Source: Aliishimia sp965656085
GTDB taxonomy: Bacteria > Pseudomonadota > Alphaproteobacteria > Rhodobacterales > Rhodobacteraceae
Reading direction: 5' to 3'
Length of the DNA stretch: 64,000 bases
NCBI GenBank assembly: GCA_965656085.1
Contig: CBFHJA010000018.1
Span: forward strand, 19,257-83,256
The notes under the pieces are model-generated. The model did not search any database. It saw nothing but the letters and a program-made list of their open reading frames with translations, and had not been told where the DNA came from. A program made the position numbers and the translations under genes. Shown here in pieces: positions 49,482 through 57,736 of the stretch (its first letter is position 1; each line of letters begins with the position of its first letter).

Positions 49482-50069
49482 ATGAGTCACTATGAAAATT
49501 GCGGATATCTGAGCTACGAGCCGAGCGCGATGCTGGGCGGCTGGTATATGGGCGTTCTCGAACGTCTGAACCTGCATATGGCGCAGGCGATGTCGGTCCC
49601 GCCGGGCGGGGCGCTGTTTTGCGACCGCCACAGGCAGGGGCAGGACATGGCGTCCCTGCGCCGGTGCTTCGACCGCGCGCCCCTGCTCGTGGCGCTGTTC
49701 TCGCCGGACTATTTCGAATCTGACGCCTGCCGCGCAGAACTGGACACGATGCGCGCCCGCGAGGCCCAGCTTGGGCTCGCCCCGGGGAGCCTGATCCATG
49801 CCGCCTGTCTGACGGACCCGTCGGGGTTGCCCGAGGATGTGGTGGGGGACGTGGTGGGGGATGGGACGCGGCTCGACATCGCCGATTTCTCCCCCTTTGT
49901 CTTCGAAGGCGCGCCATCCGAACATGCCGATGTGATCCGCCGTTTCGATCCCGTGGTGCAACTCTTCGCCGCCGATATCGCGCACCACCTCTCGGTCATG
50001 TCGGAAACGGATGCGCTGGCCTACCGCGCAGGCTTTCCCGCGCTGCCGGAGGTGCCGGGACAGGTGTGA
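49482..50069 (+). CDS. TIR-like domain protein (195 aa)
   Basis: The protein has 195 residues from the ATG at 49482. It has the pattern of a compact bacterial TIR domain: FLSYEPSA-like start (CGYLSYEPSAMLGGW), LFCDRHRQGQDM, then LVALFSPDYFESDACRAELDTM, where the Glu in CRAEL is the catalytic position of TIR NADases. No transmembrane or effector partner domain is attached, and the neighbours (smpB, DksA-type zinc finger) are not known TIR partners. Function is unknown; it might be a stand-alone NAD hydrolase or a scaffold. Confidence 0.6.
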   Translation: MSHYENCGYLSYEPSAMLGGWYMGVLERLNLHMAQAMSVPPGGALFCDRHRQGQDMASLRRCFDRAPLLVALFSPDYFESDACRAELDTMRAREAQLGLAPGSLIHAACLTDPSGLPEDVVGDVVGDGTRLDIADFSPFVFEGAPSEHADVIRRFDPVVQLFAADIAHHLSVMSETDALAYRAGFPALPEVPGQV

Positions 50070-50081
50070 GGCCGCGACGGC

Positions 50082-50351
50082 CTATTTCAGCTGACTGTCT
50101 TTCGAGCCGCGCCGGTTGATGCCGCCGCGCGCCTTGTGCTGGCTGTCGCGCTCCTGCTGGCAGTCAAGGCAGAGCGCCACGCCGGGGATGGCCGCGCGCC
50201 GCGCCTCCGCAATGGGCTCCTCGCATTCCACACAGTGACTGCGGCTCGGCCGCCCGTCGGCACCGGGGCGCTTGAGCCGCGCCAACTCGTCCTGAATCGA
50301 GGCTTCGATCTGTTCGTGCACCGCGCCGTCGCGCGCCCATCCTCCGGCCAT
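50082..50351 (-). CDS. DksA/TraR C4-type zinc finger protein (short)
   Basis: The protein has 89 residues from the ATG complementary to 50349-50351, after an AGGAGGGCG site. The zinc motif is HCVECEEPI...CLDCQQERD (C-x2-C-x17-C-x2-C), as in TraR-like short DksA relatives. Residues 1-40 form a coiled-coil-like helix (HEQIEASIQDELARL). Such proteins bind RNA polymerase near the secondary channel and modulate transcription. It is convergent with the TIR-like gene (12-bp gap) and divergent from sseA. Confidence 0.88.
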   Translation of the reverse strand: MAGGWARDGAVHEQIEASIQDELARLKRPGADGRPSRSHCVECEEPIAEARRAAIPGVALCLDCQQERDSQHKARGGINRRGSKDSQLK

Positions 50352-50467
50352 CTCACGCCCTCCTGTGCCCGAGTTTGCCCACGCGCCGGGGGCAAAATCA
50401 ACCCGTTTGCCTTGCGTTGCGCCCGCGCCCTGCGTAATCAGGCTCAAACCCGGCAAGGAGGGGCGAT

Positions 50468-51322
50468 ATGTCCGACGATCCGCAAACGCTTGTCTCGACC
50501 CAGTGGCTGGAAGACCATCTCAAGGACCCGGACCTGCGGGTTCTGGACGGATCGTGGTACTTGCCGCAACTGCAGCGCGATCCCAAGGCCGAGTATGACG
50601 CCGCCCATATCCCCGGCGCGCGCTTCTTCGACATCGACGAGATCTCCGACCACCGCTCGTCGCTGCCGCACATGGCCCCGCCGCCCGAGAAGTTCATCTC
50701 CCGGATGCGGGCGATGGGTGTGGGCGATGGCCACCAGATCGTGGTCTATGACGGGGTGGGCATTGTCTCGGCGCCGCGCGTGTGGTGGCTCTTCAAGCTG
50801 ATGGGCCACAAGGATGTGGCCGTGCTCGATGGCGGCTTTCCCAAATGGCAGGCCGAGGACCGCCCGGTCGAGGACCTGCCCCCGGTGGTGCGCGACCGCC
50901 ACATGATCGTGCGGGTGCAAAACCACCTCGTGCGCGATGTCACCCAAGTGAGCCAAGCGGCCAAGCTCGAAGATGCCCAGATCATCGACGCGCGCTCTGC
51001 GGGCCGCTTCCGGGGCGAGGAGCCCGAGCCGCGCGAGGGGCTGCGCGCGGGCCATATCCCCGGCTCGAAGAACGTGCCCTACCCGATGCTGCTCAACGAG
51101 AACCAGACAATGAAATCGCCCGCCGAGATCAAGGCGGTGTTCGAAGCCGCTGGCGTCGATCTGAGCCGCTCCGCGATCACCACCTGCGGGTCGGGCGTGA
51201 CCGCCGCCGTGCTCGCGCTTGCTTTGGAGCGGATCGGCAAGACCGATTGGTCGCTCTATGACGGAAGCTGGTCCGAATGGGGCCAGTTCCCAACCCTTCC
51301 CATCGCCACCGGAGACGCATGA
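50468..51322 (+). CDS. sseA: 3-mercaptopyruvate sulfurtransferase
   Basis: The 284-residue protein has a strong AAGGAGGGGCG site. Two rhodanese domains are present: the first (residues 1-140) with DGSWYLPQ and HIPGARFFDIDEISD, the second with the active-site loop TCGSGVTAAVL near residue 238, whose CG[ST]GVT form marks mercaptopyruvate rather than thiosulfate enzymes. It moves sulfur from 3-mercaptopyruvate to an acceptor, giving pyruvate. Its stop overlaps the aminotransferase start by four bases; that enzyme could make mercaptopyruvate from cysteine, a neat functional pair. Confidence 0.94.
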   Translation: MSDDPQTLVSTQWLEDHLKDPDLRVLDGSWYLPQLQRDPKAEYDAAHIPGARFFDIDEISDHRSSLPHMAPPPEKFISRMRAMGVGDGHQIVVYDGVGIVSAPRVWWLFKLMGHKDVAVLDGGFPKWQAEDRPVEDLPPVVRDRHMIVRVQNHLVRDVTQVSQAAKLEDAQIIDARSAGRFRGEEPEPREGLRAGHIPGSKNVPYPMLLNENQTMKSPAEIKAVFEAAGVDLSRSAITTCGSGVTAAVLALALERIGKTDWSLYDGSWSEWGQFPTLPIATGDA

Positions 51323-52506
51323 TGTTCGAAACGCTGAAAGCGCAGCCCGCCGACAAGATTCTTGCCCTGATGCAGGCCTTCAAGGAGGACCCGCGCGAGA
51401 CCAAAGTCGATCTCGGCGTCGGCGTCTACAAGGACGCGACAGGCCGCACCCCGGTGATGCGCGCGATCAAATCCGCCGAGCGCCGCCTCGTCGAGGAGCA
51501 GGACAGCAAAGCCTATACCGGGCTCGCGGGCGATCCGGCCTTCGCGGACGCGATGATTGATCTGGTGCTCAGCGATGCGGTGCCGCGGGAGAGTATCGCC
51601 GCCGTGGCCACGCCCGGCGGCACCGGCGCCTGCCGTCAGGCCTTCGAGCTGATCAAGATGGCCCGCCCGGAGGCGCGCATCTTCGTGTCCGACCCCACAT
51701 GGCCGAACCATGTCTCGATGCTGAACTATCTCGGCATGGAGATGGTCCCCTACCGCTATTTCGACGATGAGACACGCGGCGTCGATTTCGATGGCATGAT
51801 GGCCGATATCGGGCAGGCGGGACCGGGTGACGTGGTGCTTTTGCATGGCTGCTGCCACAACCCCACCGGCGCGAACCTCAATTCCGCCGAATGGGATGCG
51901 GTGATCGCGCTTTTGCAGAAAAACGGCGTCACCGCGATGATCGACATCGCCTATCAGGGCTTCGGCGACGGTCTCGACGCGGATGCCGCCGGCACCCGCA
52001 AGCTTGCGGCGGCGCTGCCTGAGGTGCTGATCGCGGCGAGCTGTTCGAAGAATTTCGGCGTTTATCGCGAGCGCACCGGTCTTCTGATGCTGATTGCGCA
52101 GGACTCTGCCGCCAAGGGTCTGAACCAGTCCACGCTGGCCTTTCTCAACCGCCAGAATTTCTCCTTCCCCCCCGATCACGGCGCGCGCGCGGTGACGATG
52201 GTGCTCACCGATGCCGAGTTGCGCGCGGACTGGACCAAGGAGCTGGAAGACATCCGTCTGTCGATGCTCGACCTGCGCCAGCAACTCGCCGGGGAACTGC
52301 AGCGCTTGTCGGGGTCCGACCGCTTCGGCTTTCTCGCCCAGCACCGCGGCATGTTCTCCCGCCTCGGCACAACGACGGAACTGGTGGAGCGCCTGCGCGC
52401 CGAGCACGGGATTTACATGGTCGGCGACAGCCGCATGAACATCGCGGGCCTGAACGCACAGACCGTCCCGATCCTCGCCAAAGCTATCGTCGACGTTGGC
52501 GTCTGA
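51319..52506 (+). CDS. Aromatic/aspartate aminotransferase (class I, TyrB-like)
   Basis: The protein has 395 residues from the ATG at 51319 (ATGATG; the second ATG is also possible), overlapping the sseA stop. It is a class I PLP enzyme of the AspC/TyrB group: LGVGVYKDATGRTPVM near residue 30, HGCCHNPTG near 180, catalytic Lys in SCSKNFGVYRERTG near 243, and substrate Arg in DSRMNIAGLN near 375. It transaminates aspartate, aromatic amino acids and possibly cysteine with 2-oxoglutarate. A 418-bp convergent gap with repeat element copy B follows. Confidence 0.93.
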   Translation: MMFETLKAQPADKILALMQAFKEDPRETKVDLGVGVYKDATGRTPVMRAIKSAERRLVEEQDSKAYTGLAGDPAFADAMIDLVLSDAVPRESIAAVATPGGTGACRQAFELIKMARPEARIFVSDPTWPNHVSMLNYLGMEMVPYRYFDDETRGVDFDGMMADIGQAGPGDVVLLHGCCHNPTGANLNSAEWDAVIALLQKNGVTAMIDIAYQGFGDGLDADAAGTRKLAAALPEVLIAASCSKNFGVYRERTGLLMLIAQDSAAKGLNQSTLAFLNRQNFSFPPDHGARAVTMVLTDAELRADWTKELEDIRLSMLDLRQQLAGELQRLSGSDRFGFLAQHRGMFSRLGTTTELVERLRAEHGIYMVGDSRMNIAGLNAQTVPILAKAIVDVGV

Positions 52507-52562
52507 CATCTAACGCGGTGTGCAACACGCCCCAGATCAAGTCCGGGCCGGGTAGCTGGTAA

Positions 52563-52581
52563 GGTGGGCAATTTGCCCACC
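52563..52581. repeat. Interspersed palindrome GGTGGGC-N5-GCCCACC, copy 1
   Basis: GGTGGGC, AATTT, GCCCACC. A second perfect copy with AGATT as spacer lies at 63924-63942 and a half-eroded one at 29817-29831, all in non-coding gaps next to gene ends. This looks like a REP-type interspersed palindrome of the genome. Confidence 0.7.
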
Positions 52582-52584
52582 ACC

Positions 52585-52796
52585 CGGCCTGCCACAAAGG
52601 TTAATACCGCCCCACCGCACGCTGCCTTAACACCCTCATTTCGCAGAACGAATCGGGATTTGTATGTACAGGTGCCATACGCGGAGCCATACGCCGCGCC
52701 ATACACCTGCCATCCCTTGTTTTTATGGCGTTAACGCCTGAAATCACGTTTTTCGCGACTTGGGCCGCGCGCAACGTTCGCCCCGTTAACCTTTCT
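52585..52796. repeat. Conserved intergenic element, copy B, with 12-bp-phased GCCATAC repeats
   Basis: GCCATAC occurs at 52674, 52686 and 52698, 12 bp apart as in copy A, followed by CCTGCCA and TTGTTTTTATGGCGTTAAC. Upstream it shares CGGCCTGCC, GTTAAT.CCGCCCCACCG and AGAACGAATC with copy A, and downstream CCGTTAACCTTTC. Order, orientation and spacing of blocks agree over about 200 bp, while the linkers differ, which is the pattern of a structured or functional element rather than a very recent copy. Confidence 0.7.
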
Positions 52797-52821
52797 CCCG
52801 TCCCCCACACACGACGAAAAA

Positions 52822-52845
52822 GGCCCGGACACGAATGTCCGGGCC
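52822..52845 (-). terminator. Intrinsic terminator of glnK-amtB
   Basis: GGCCCGGACA (52822-52831), CGAA, TGTCCGGGCC (52836-52845): a perfect 10-bp stem with a tetraloop. On the minus strand it is followed by TTTTT (complement of 52817-52821), so it ends leftward transcription from amtB. Confidence 0.92.
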
Positions 52846-52924
52846 AGTCATCGCCAAGAGGGAGGATCTCGGCTCAGGAATATCGGGCCCGGGCGCGGGG
52901 AGGTCGCGCCCGGGCTGGAAGGGC

Positions 52925-54232
52925 TCAGCCCTTGGTGAAGTCCGGATAGGCTTCCATGCCCAGCTCGGAGGTGTCGAGACCGTTGATCTCTGCCTCTTCG
53001 CTGACGCGGATGCCCATGACCAGCTTCAGGATGTACCACAGGATGAAGGAGGCCACGAAGGTGAACACACCGTACGCCACGATCCCGGTGATCTGCGCGC
53101 CGATCGTTGCGGAGCCCGAGAACGCCACGGCGATGGTGCCCCAGATCCCTGCGAAGAGGTGGACCGGGATCGCGCCGACAACGTCGTCGATCTTCAGCTT
53201 GTCGAGCAGCGGAACCGTGAAGACCACGATCACACCACCGATGCCGCCGATCAGAAGGGAGCCGAAGAGCGAGGGTGCCAGCGGCTCAGCGGTGATCGAC
53301 ACGAGGCCAGCCAGAGCGCCGTTCAGAACCATGGTGAGGTCCGGCTTGCCATAGACCAACTGCGTCAGGATCAGCGCCACGACGGCGCCGGAGGCGGCTG
53401 CCATGTTGGTGTTGGCGAAGATACGGCCCACATCGGTGATGTCGCCCACGGTGCCAGCTGCGAGTTGCGAGCCGCCGTTGAAGCCGAACCAGCCGAGCCA
53501 CAGGATGAACGTACCCAGTGTTGCCAGCGCGAGGTTGGAGCCCGGCATCGGATTTGTCTTTCCATCCTTATACTTACCCAGACGCGGACCGAGCACCAGA
53601 GCACCGGCCAGAGCGGCCCAGCCACCCACGGAGTGCACAACGGTGGAGCCTGCAAAGTCGGAGAAGCCTGCTTCAGAGAGCCAGCCGCCGCCCCACTGCC
53701 AAGAGCCGGAGATCGGGTAGAGAATACCGGTCAGAACGACAACGAAGATCAGGAAGGGCCAGAGCTTGATGCGTTCGGCCAGAGCACCCGATACGATGGA
53801 CGCGGTCGCCGCAACGAACATCAGCTGGAAGAAAAAGTCCGAGGCCACGGAGGCATAGTCGAGCGAGGCGTCAGCGGCTGCGAGGCCGACGGGTTCGAGC
53901 ACGGTCGGCACGAAGTTCGGCGCGAAATAGCCGTTGAAGTCGCCCGGATACATCAGGTTGAAGCCCACGAGCCAGTACATGATGGCCGCGATCGAGAACA
54001 GCGAGATGTTCTTGGTGAGCTGCATGGTGACGTTCTTGGAGCGCACGAGGCCCGCTTCGAGCATCGCAAAGCCCGCTGCCATCCAGAACACCAGAAAGCC
54101 GCCCACGAGGAACAGCAGGGTGGTCATGATATACGGGCCGATTTCGTCGAAGCCCGGCGCGTCCTGCGCGAAGGCGGCCACAGGAAGCACCGTGAGTGCT
54201 GCTGCTGCCGTCAGTGTCTTGAGAGATTTCAT
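52925..54232 (-). CDS. amtB: Ammonium transporter AmtB
   Basis: The 435-residue protein has a cleavable signal (residues 1-22, ...VAAFA) and eleven predicted helices. The twin-His pore residues lie in TVVHSVGGWAA and IPVHLFAGIWGT, and the periplasmic recruitment region in GGFLVFWMAAGFAMLEAG. It conducts ammonium into the cell and is gated by GlnK, encoded 28 bp upstream. Both genes have nearly the same ribosome site (AAAGGGGAC.GA). Confidence 0.96.
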   Translation of the reverse strand: MKSLKTLTAAAALTVLPVAAFAQDAPGFDEIGPYIMTTLLFLVGGFLVFWMAAGFAMLEAGLVRSKNVTMQLTKNISLFSIAAIMYWLVGFNLMYPGDFNGYFAPNFVPTVLEPVGLAAADASLDYASVASDFFFQLMFVAATASIVSGALAERIKLWPFLIFVVVLTGILYPISGSWQWGGGWLSEAGFSDFAGSTVVHSVGGWAALAGALVLGPRLGKYKDGKTNPMPGSNLALATLGTFILWLGWFGFNGGSQLAAGTVGDITDVGRIFANTNMAAASGAVVALILTQLVYGKPDLTMVLNGALAGLVSITAEPLAPSLFGSLLIGGIGGVIVVFTVPLLDKLKIDDVVGAIPVHLFAGIWGTIAVAFSGSATIGAQITGIVAYGVFTFVASFILWYILKLVMGIRVSEEAEINGLDTSELGMEAYPDFTKG

Positions 54233-54260
54233 ATCTGTTCAGTCCCCTTTGGTCGCCGCT

Positions 54261-54599
54261 TTACAGGGCGTCTTCATTGGTTTCGCCGGTGCGCACGCGA
54301 ACCGCCTGGCTCACATCGAGCACGAAGATCTTGCCGTCGCCGATCTTGCCGGTCTGTGCGGTTTTGGTGATGGTGTCGACGATCTGATCGACCATCGCGG
54401 CAGGCACCACGAGTTCGATTTTAACTTTCGGAACGAAGTTCACGGCGTATTCCGCGCCGCGGTAGATTTCCGTGTGCCCCGATTGCGAGCCGAAGCCCTT
54501 GATCTCTGTCACCATCATCCCGCGCACGCCGGCCTCGGTCAGCGCTTCACGGACCTCCTCCAGCTTGAACGGTTTGATTGTTGCAATGATGAGTTTCAC
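54261..54599 (-). CDS. glnK: Nitrogen regulatory protein PII (GlnK)
   Basis: The 112-residue protein starts with GTG (complement of 54597-54599) after AAAGGGGACAGAG. The T-loop carries the uridylylated Tyr51 in YRGAEYAVNF, and the B-loop TGKIGDGKIFV binds ATP. It senses nitrogen and energy status through 2-oxoglutarate and ATP/ADP, and binds AmtB to close it. It is the first gene of the glnK-amtB operon. Confidence 0.97.
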   Translation of the reverse strand: MKLIIATIKPFKLEEVREALTEAGVRGMMVTEIKGFGSQSGHTEIYRGAEYAVNFVPKVKIELVVPAAMVDQIVDTITKTAQTGKIGDGKIFVLDVSQAVRVRTGETNEDAL

Positions 54600-54866
54600 C
54601 TCTGTCCCCTTTGCTGATCACGTTGTGCGGAGGGGATGCACCCCGCCGGTGTGTGCGTCAGAAAAAGCGAACGGGGCGCTGAATGTGCAGGTCTTTGCTC
54701 GAAAATGGGGCTCAAACGCGAATTGGCTGCCCAAAAAAGTGGCGACTGTCGCAATTCGCATAAATTTTAGTCATGCTGCAAACGCAAATTCCGCAAATGC
54801 AAGGGTCACCTCCGCGTCCAAAACCGCTAGACTGGCCAAAAATCCGGAGCCGGGCAGGGCCATCAG
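54600..54866. promoter_or_regulatory. Divergent promoter region of glnK-amtB and the class A PBP
   Basis: This 267-bp region holds the glnK leader and an AT-richer core around 54710-54790. I looked for a sigma-54 site (TGGCAC-N5-TTGC) on the minus strand and found no clear match, so nitrogen control may use a sigma-70-type NtrC promoter. No -35/-10 pair is called. Confidence 0.4.
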
Positions 54867-57071
54867 ATGAGTGATTCACGAAAGCGGCGCAAGCCGCTGG
54901 TTGCAGACAAGCGCACCGCGCGCGGCAGTCCCAAAGCCAAAGCCAAAGCCAGCGCGCGCAAGCCGCGTAAACCCGCGCGGCGCAAAGCGCAGCCCAAACG
55001 GGGTCTGCTGTCGCGGCTTTTCCACTGGGTCTTCCGATTGATCTGGAAAATCACCTCGCGCATCGCGCTCGTCGCCGCGCTCATCCTCGCCGCCTTTGTC
55101 GGCTATGACTACATGCGCCTGCCCCCTGTCACCGAGCTTCTGGATGGGCGCGCGCGCGGCTCGGTCACCCTGCTCGACCGGACCGGCGCCGTCTATGCCT
55201 GGCGCGGCGATCAGTATGGCGGCGCCGTCACCGCCGACAGCGTCAGTCCACACCTAAAAAACGCCTTCATCGCCACCGAGGACCGGCGTTTCTACCGCCA
55301 TTTCGGCATCAGCCCGCGCGGGGTCGCCTCGGCGGTGCGCATCAACCTCTCCGAAGGGCGCGGTCCGCTCCAAGGCCATGGCGGCTCCACCATCACCCAG
55401 CAGACGGCCAAGCTCCTCTGCCTCGGGGTCGAATATGACAAGACCCAATGGAAGAGCGAGGCGGCCTATGTGAACGAGTGCCGGCGCGGCTCCATGCGGC
55501 GCAAGATCGAGGAAGCCATCTACGCGCTGGCGATGGAACTGAAATATTCAAAGGACGACATCCTGTCGATCTATCTCAACCGGGCCTATCTCGGGGCCGG
55601 GGCTTACGGGGTCGAGGCAGCCGCGCAGCGGTATTTCTCGAAGCCCGCCAACGCGTTGAACCCGCAGGAATCGGCCATGCTCGCCGGGCTTCTGACCGCG
55701 CCTTCGCGGCTTGCGCCTACGAACGACCTTGAGCGCTCACAGGCCCGTGCTGCCACCGTGCTCCGGCTGATGCGCGAGCAAGGCTATCTCACCCGCGACG
55801 AAGAGCGCCGCGCGCAGGCCAACCCCGCGACGCTCTCGCAGGCCGCGGAGGCCAACACAGGCGGCTATTTCGCCGACTGGGTCATGTCCGACGGGCCGGA
55901 TTTCTTTACGCGCAACACCACCGAGGACGTGGTTATAAAGACCACGCTGGATGCGCGCATTCAGAAGGCGGTCGAGGACGGGATGCGCGAAGTCTTTGAA
56001 ACCAAGGTGCGGGACGGCTCCAAGGCGCAGGCGGCCGTGATTGTGATGAGCGCCGACGGGGCCGTGCGCGGCATGGTCGGCGGGCGCGACGTCACCGTCT
56101 CGGGCGCGTTCAACCGCGCGACGCAAGCCAAGCGCCAGACCGGGTCGGCATTCAAGCCCTTCGTCTATGCCGCCGCGCTCGATCTCGGCTACAGCCCCTA
56201 TGATTCCATCGCCGACGAGCCGTTCTGCATGACCATCCCCGGGTCCGGCCAGTGGTGCCCGCAGAACTATGACCGCAAGACCCGCGGGCAGGTGACGCTT
56301 ATACAAGCGCTGCAATCCTCGCTGAACATTCCCGCCGTGAAGGTCGCCAACGCGGTTGGGCTCGATTTGGTGCGGCAGGTCGCGGCTGAGTTCGGGATCC
56401 AGAGCGATCTGGCGGCGGGCCCGGCGCTTGCGCTTGGGGCCTCCGAGGCCTCGCTTCTGGAGATGACCGGGGCCTATGCGGGCATTCTCAACGGGGGCTC
56501 GGCGGTGACGCCCTATGGGCTCGAAGAGCTCCGGATGGCGGGCGATGACGCGCCGCTCATGACTGCGCAGGGGGGTATCCGCGAGCGGGTCATTCAGGAA
56601 GATGCGGCCCGGCAGCTGATCTGGATGATGGAGCAGGTGGTCTCGGGCGGCACTGGCGGGCGCGCGCAATTCGGCGGCTGGCAGATCGCGGGCAAGACCG
56701 GCACGACGCAGGCCGCGCGCGATGCTTGGTTCATCGGGTTCACAGCCGATTATGTGGCGGGCGTGTGGATGGGCTATGATGATAACACGCCGCTGACCGG
56801 TGTGACGGGTTCGGGCCTGCCTGCGGATATCTGGCGCGAGGTTATGAGCCGGGTTCATGAGGGCGAGGCGCCCAAGCAATTGCCGCTAGCCGCACAGATC
56901 GGGCCGGGAGATGCGGGCGGTGTGCCCCGGTTCGATGGCCAGTCGACCCGCAGCCGGAGCGGAGGCATCGAGGATGTGGTCAATTCGGTGCTGAACGATA
57001 TTTTTGGAGGCAGCGCTGGCTCATCCGGCACCGGCCCGACCTCCCCGGCACCGACAGCCGGCGATCGTTGA
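54867..57071 (+). CDS. Class A penicillin-binding protein (PBP1A-type transglycosylase/transpeptidase)
   Basis: The 734-residue protein has a very basic N-terminal cytoplasmic tail (about 60 residues), one membrane helix (about 65-85), then a GT51 transglycosylase domain with the catalytic Glu in ATEDRRFYRHFG near 137 and GGSTITQQTAK near 172, and a transpeptidase domain with SxxK in GSAFK near 430, SxN in SSLN and KTGT near 610. It polymerises and crosslinks peptidoglycan. The C-terminal 50 residues are Ser/Gly/Pro-rich and probably disordered. Confidence 0.95.
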   Translation: MSDSRKRRKPLVADKRTARGSPKAKAKASARKPRKPARRKAQPKRGLLSRLFHWVFRLIWKITSRIALVAALILAAFVGYDYMRLPPVTELLDGRARGSVTLLDRTGAVYAWRGDQYGGAVTADSVSPHLKNAFIATEDRRFYRHFGISPRGVASAVRINLSEGRGPLQGHGGSTITQQTAKLLCLGVEYDKTQWKSEAAYVNECRRGSMRRKIEEAIYALAMELKYSKDDILSIYLNRAYLGAGAYGVEAAAQRYFSKPANALNPQESAMLAGLLTAPSRLAPTNDLERSQARAATVLRLMREQGYLTRDEERRAQANPATLSQAAEANTGGYFADWVMSDGPDFFTRNTTEDVVIKTTLDARIQKAVEDGMREVFETKVRDGSKAQAAVIVMSADGAVRGMVGGRDVTVSGAFNRATQAKRQTGSAFKPFVYAAALDLGYSPYDSIADEPFCMTIPGSGQWCPQNYDRKTRGQVTLIQALQSSLNIPAVKVANAVGLDLVRQVAAEFGIQSDLAAGPALALGASEASLLEMTGAYAGILNGGSAVTPYGLEELRMAGDDAPLMTAQGGIRERVIQEDAARQLIWMMEQVVSGGTGGRAQFGGWQIAGKTGTTQAARDAWFIGFTADYVAGVWMGYDDNTPLTGVTGSGLPADIWREVMSRVHEGEAPKQLPLAAQIGPGDAGGVPRFDGQSTRSRSGGIEDVVNSVLNDIFGGSAGSSGTGPTSPAPTAGDR

Positions 57072-57134
57072 GGTCTTGGCGAGACCGGGCGGCGCGCGCA
57101 AATGGCGCCGACGTCCGGGTCCCGCTTGGACGGG

Positions 57135-57725
57135 TTATGCCATGGATTTGAGCGTAGCGATCATCGTGTCGATATCACCGCCGTTGCGGTCCAGAATCGC
57201 GCCGATCTCGGTGCGCTCGGTCAGCAGCAGGTTGATCCCCTCGATGAACATGTTGAAGAACAGGTCCTGCCCGGAGCGGTCGGAGACAAGGAACGTGACC
57301 TCGAAAGGCGACTGGCCCTTGAGATACGCCACGGTCGAGACCTCGTACCATTTCTTGACCCGGCTCACCCCGGTCACTTCCAGACGCCCGCCGATGAATT
57401 CGCGGAAGCGGCTGCCATATTTGCGCGCCACATAGGTCTGGAAGGCATCCGAGAAGGCCCGCTTCTGTGCGGTGCTCGCGCGGCGACCATCCACGCCCAT
57501 CGCGTAGGCGGCGATGTAGGAGGTGTCCGAATAGCGCGCGAAGATGCGCTCGAAGTCGCGATACATTGCGTTCTCGGACTTTCCGGAGGCGATCACGGCG
57601 TTGATGTCGGCCACAAGGCGACTGATCAATTGCTCGGCACTGGCCTCGTTCAGCGCAAGGGCCGCCCCGGGCGCGAGCAGTGTCGCGGCGCCCAGTCCCA
57701 TTGAAAAATCGCGGCGTGTCAGCAT
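57135..57725 (-). CDS. mlaC: Phospholipid-binding periplasmic protein MlaC
   Basis: The 196-residue protein has a twin-arginine-like start (MLTRRDFSMGLGAAT) with a signal to about residue 25. The MlaC domain is recognisable in ISRLVADINAVI, RDFERIFARYSDTSYIAAYAMG and IEGINLLLTERTEIGAIL. It ferries phospholipids between MlaA at the outer membrane and the MlaFEDB complex at the inner membrane. It lies 11 bp downstream of mlaA. Confidence 0.9.
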   Translation of the reverse strand: MLTRRDFSMGLGAATLLAPGAALALNEASAEQLISRLVADINAVIASGKSENAMYRDFERIFARYSDTSYIAAYAMGVDGRRASTAQKRAFSDAFQTYVARKYGSRFREFIGGRLEVTGVSRVKKWYEVSTVAYLKGQSPFEVTFLVSDRSGQDLFFNMFIEGINLLLTERTEIGAILDRNGGDIDTMIATLKSMA

Positions 57726-57736
57726 GTTGGCCTCCT

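Larger units (their letters stand above)
52507..52924. other. Convergent intergenic region carrying repeat element copy B
   Basis: This 418-bp gap lies between the aminotransferase gene (+) and amtB (-). It contains a perfect GGTGGGC palindrome (52563-52581), repeat element copy B (52585-52796) and the amtB terminator (52822-52845). I see no coding gene. Confidence 0.6.

Noticed and set aside
54600..54866. Sigma-54 promoter for glnK-amtB
   Set aside because: No sequence close enough to TGGCAC-N5-TTGC was found on the minus strand at a workable distance.
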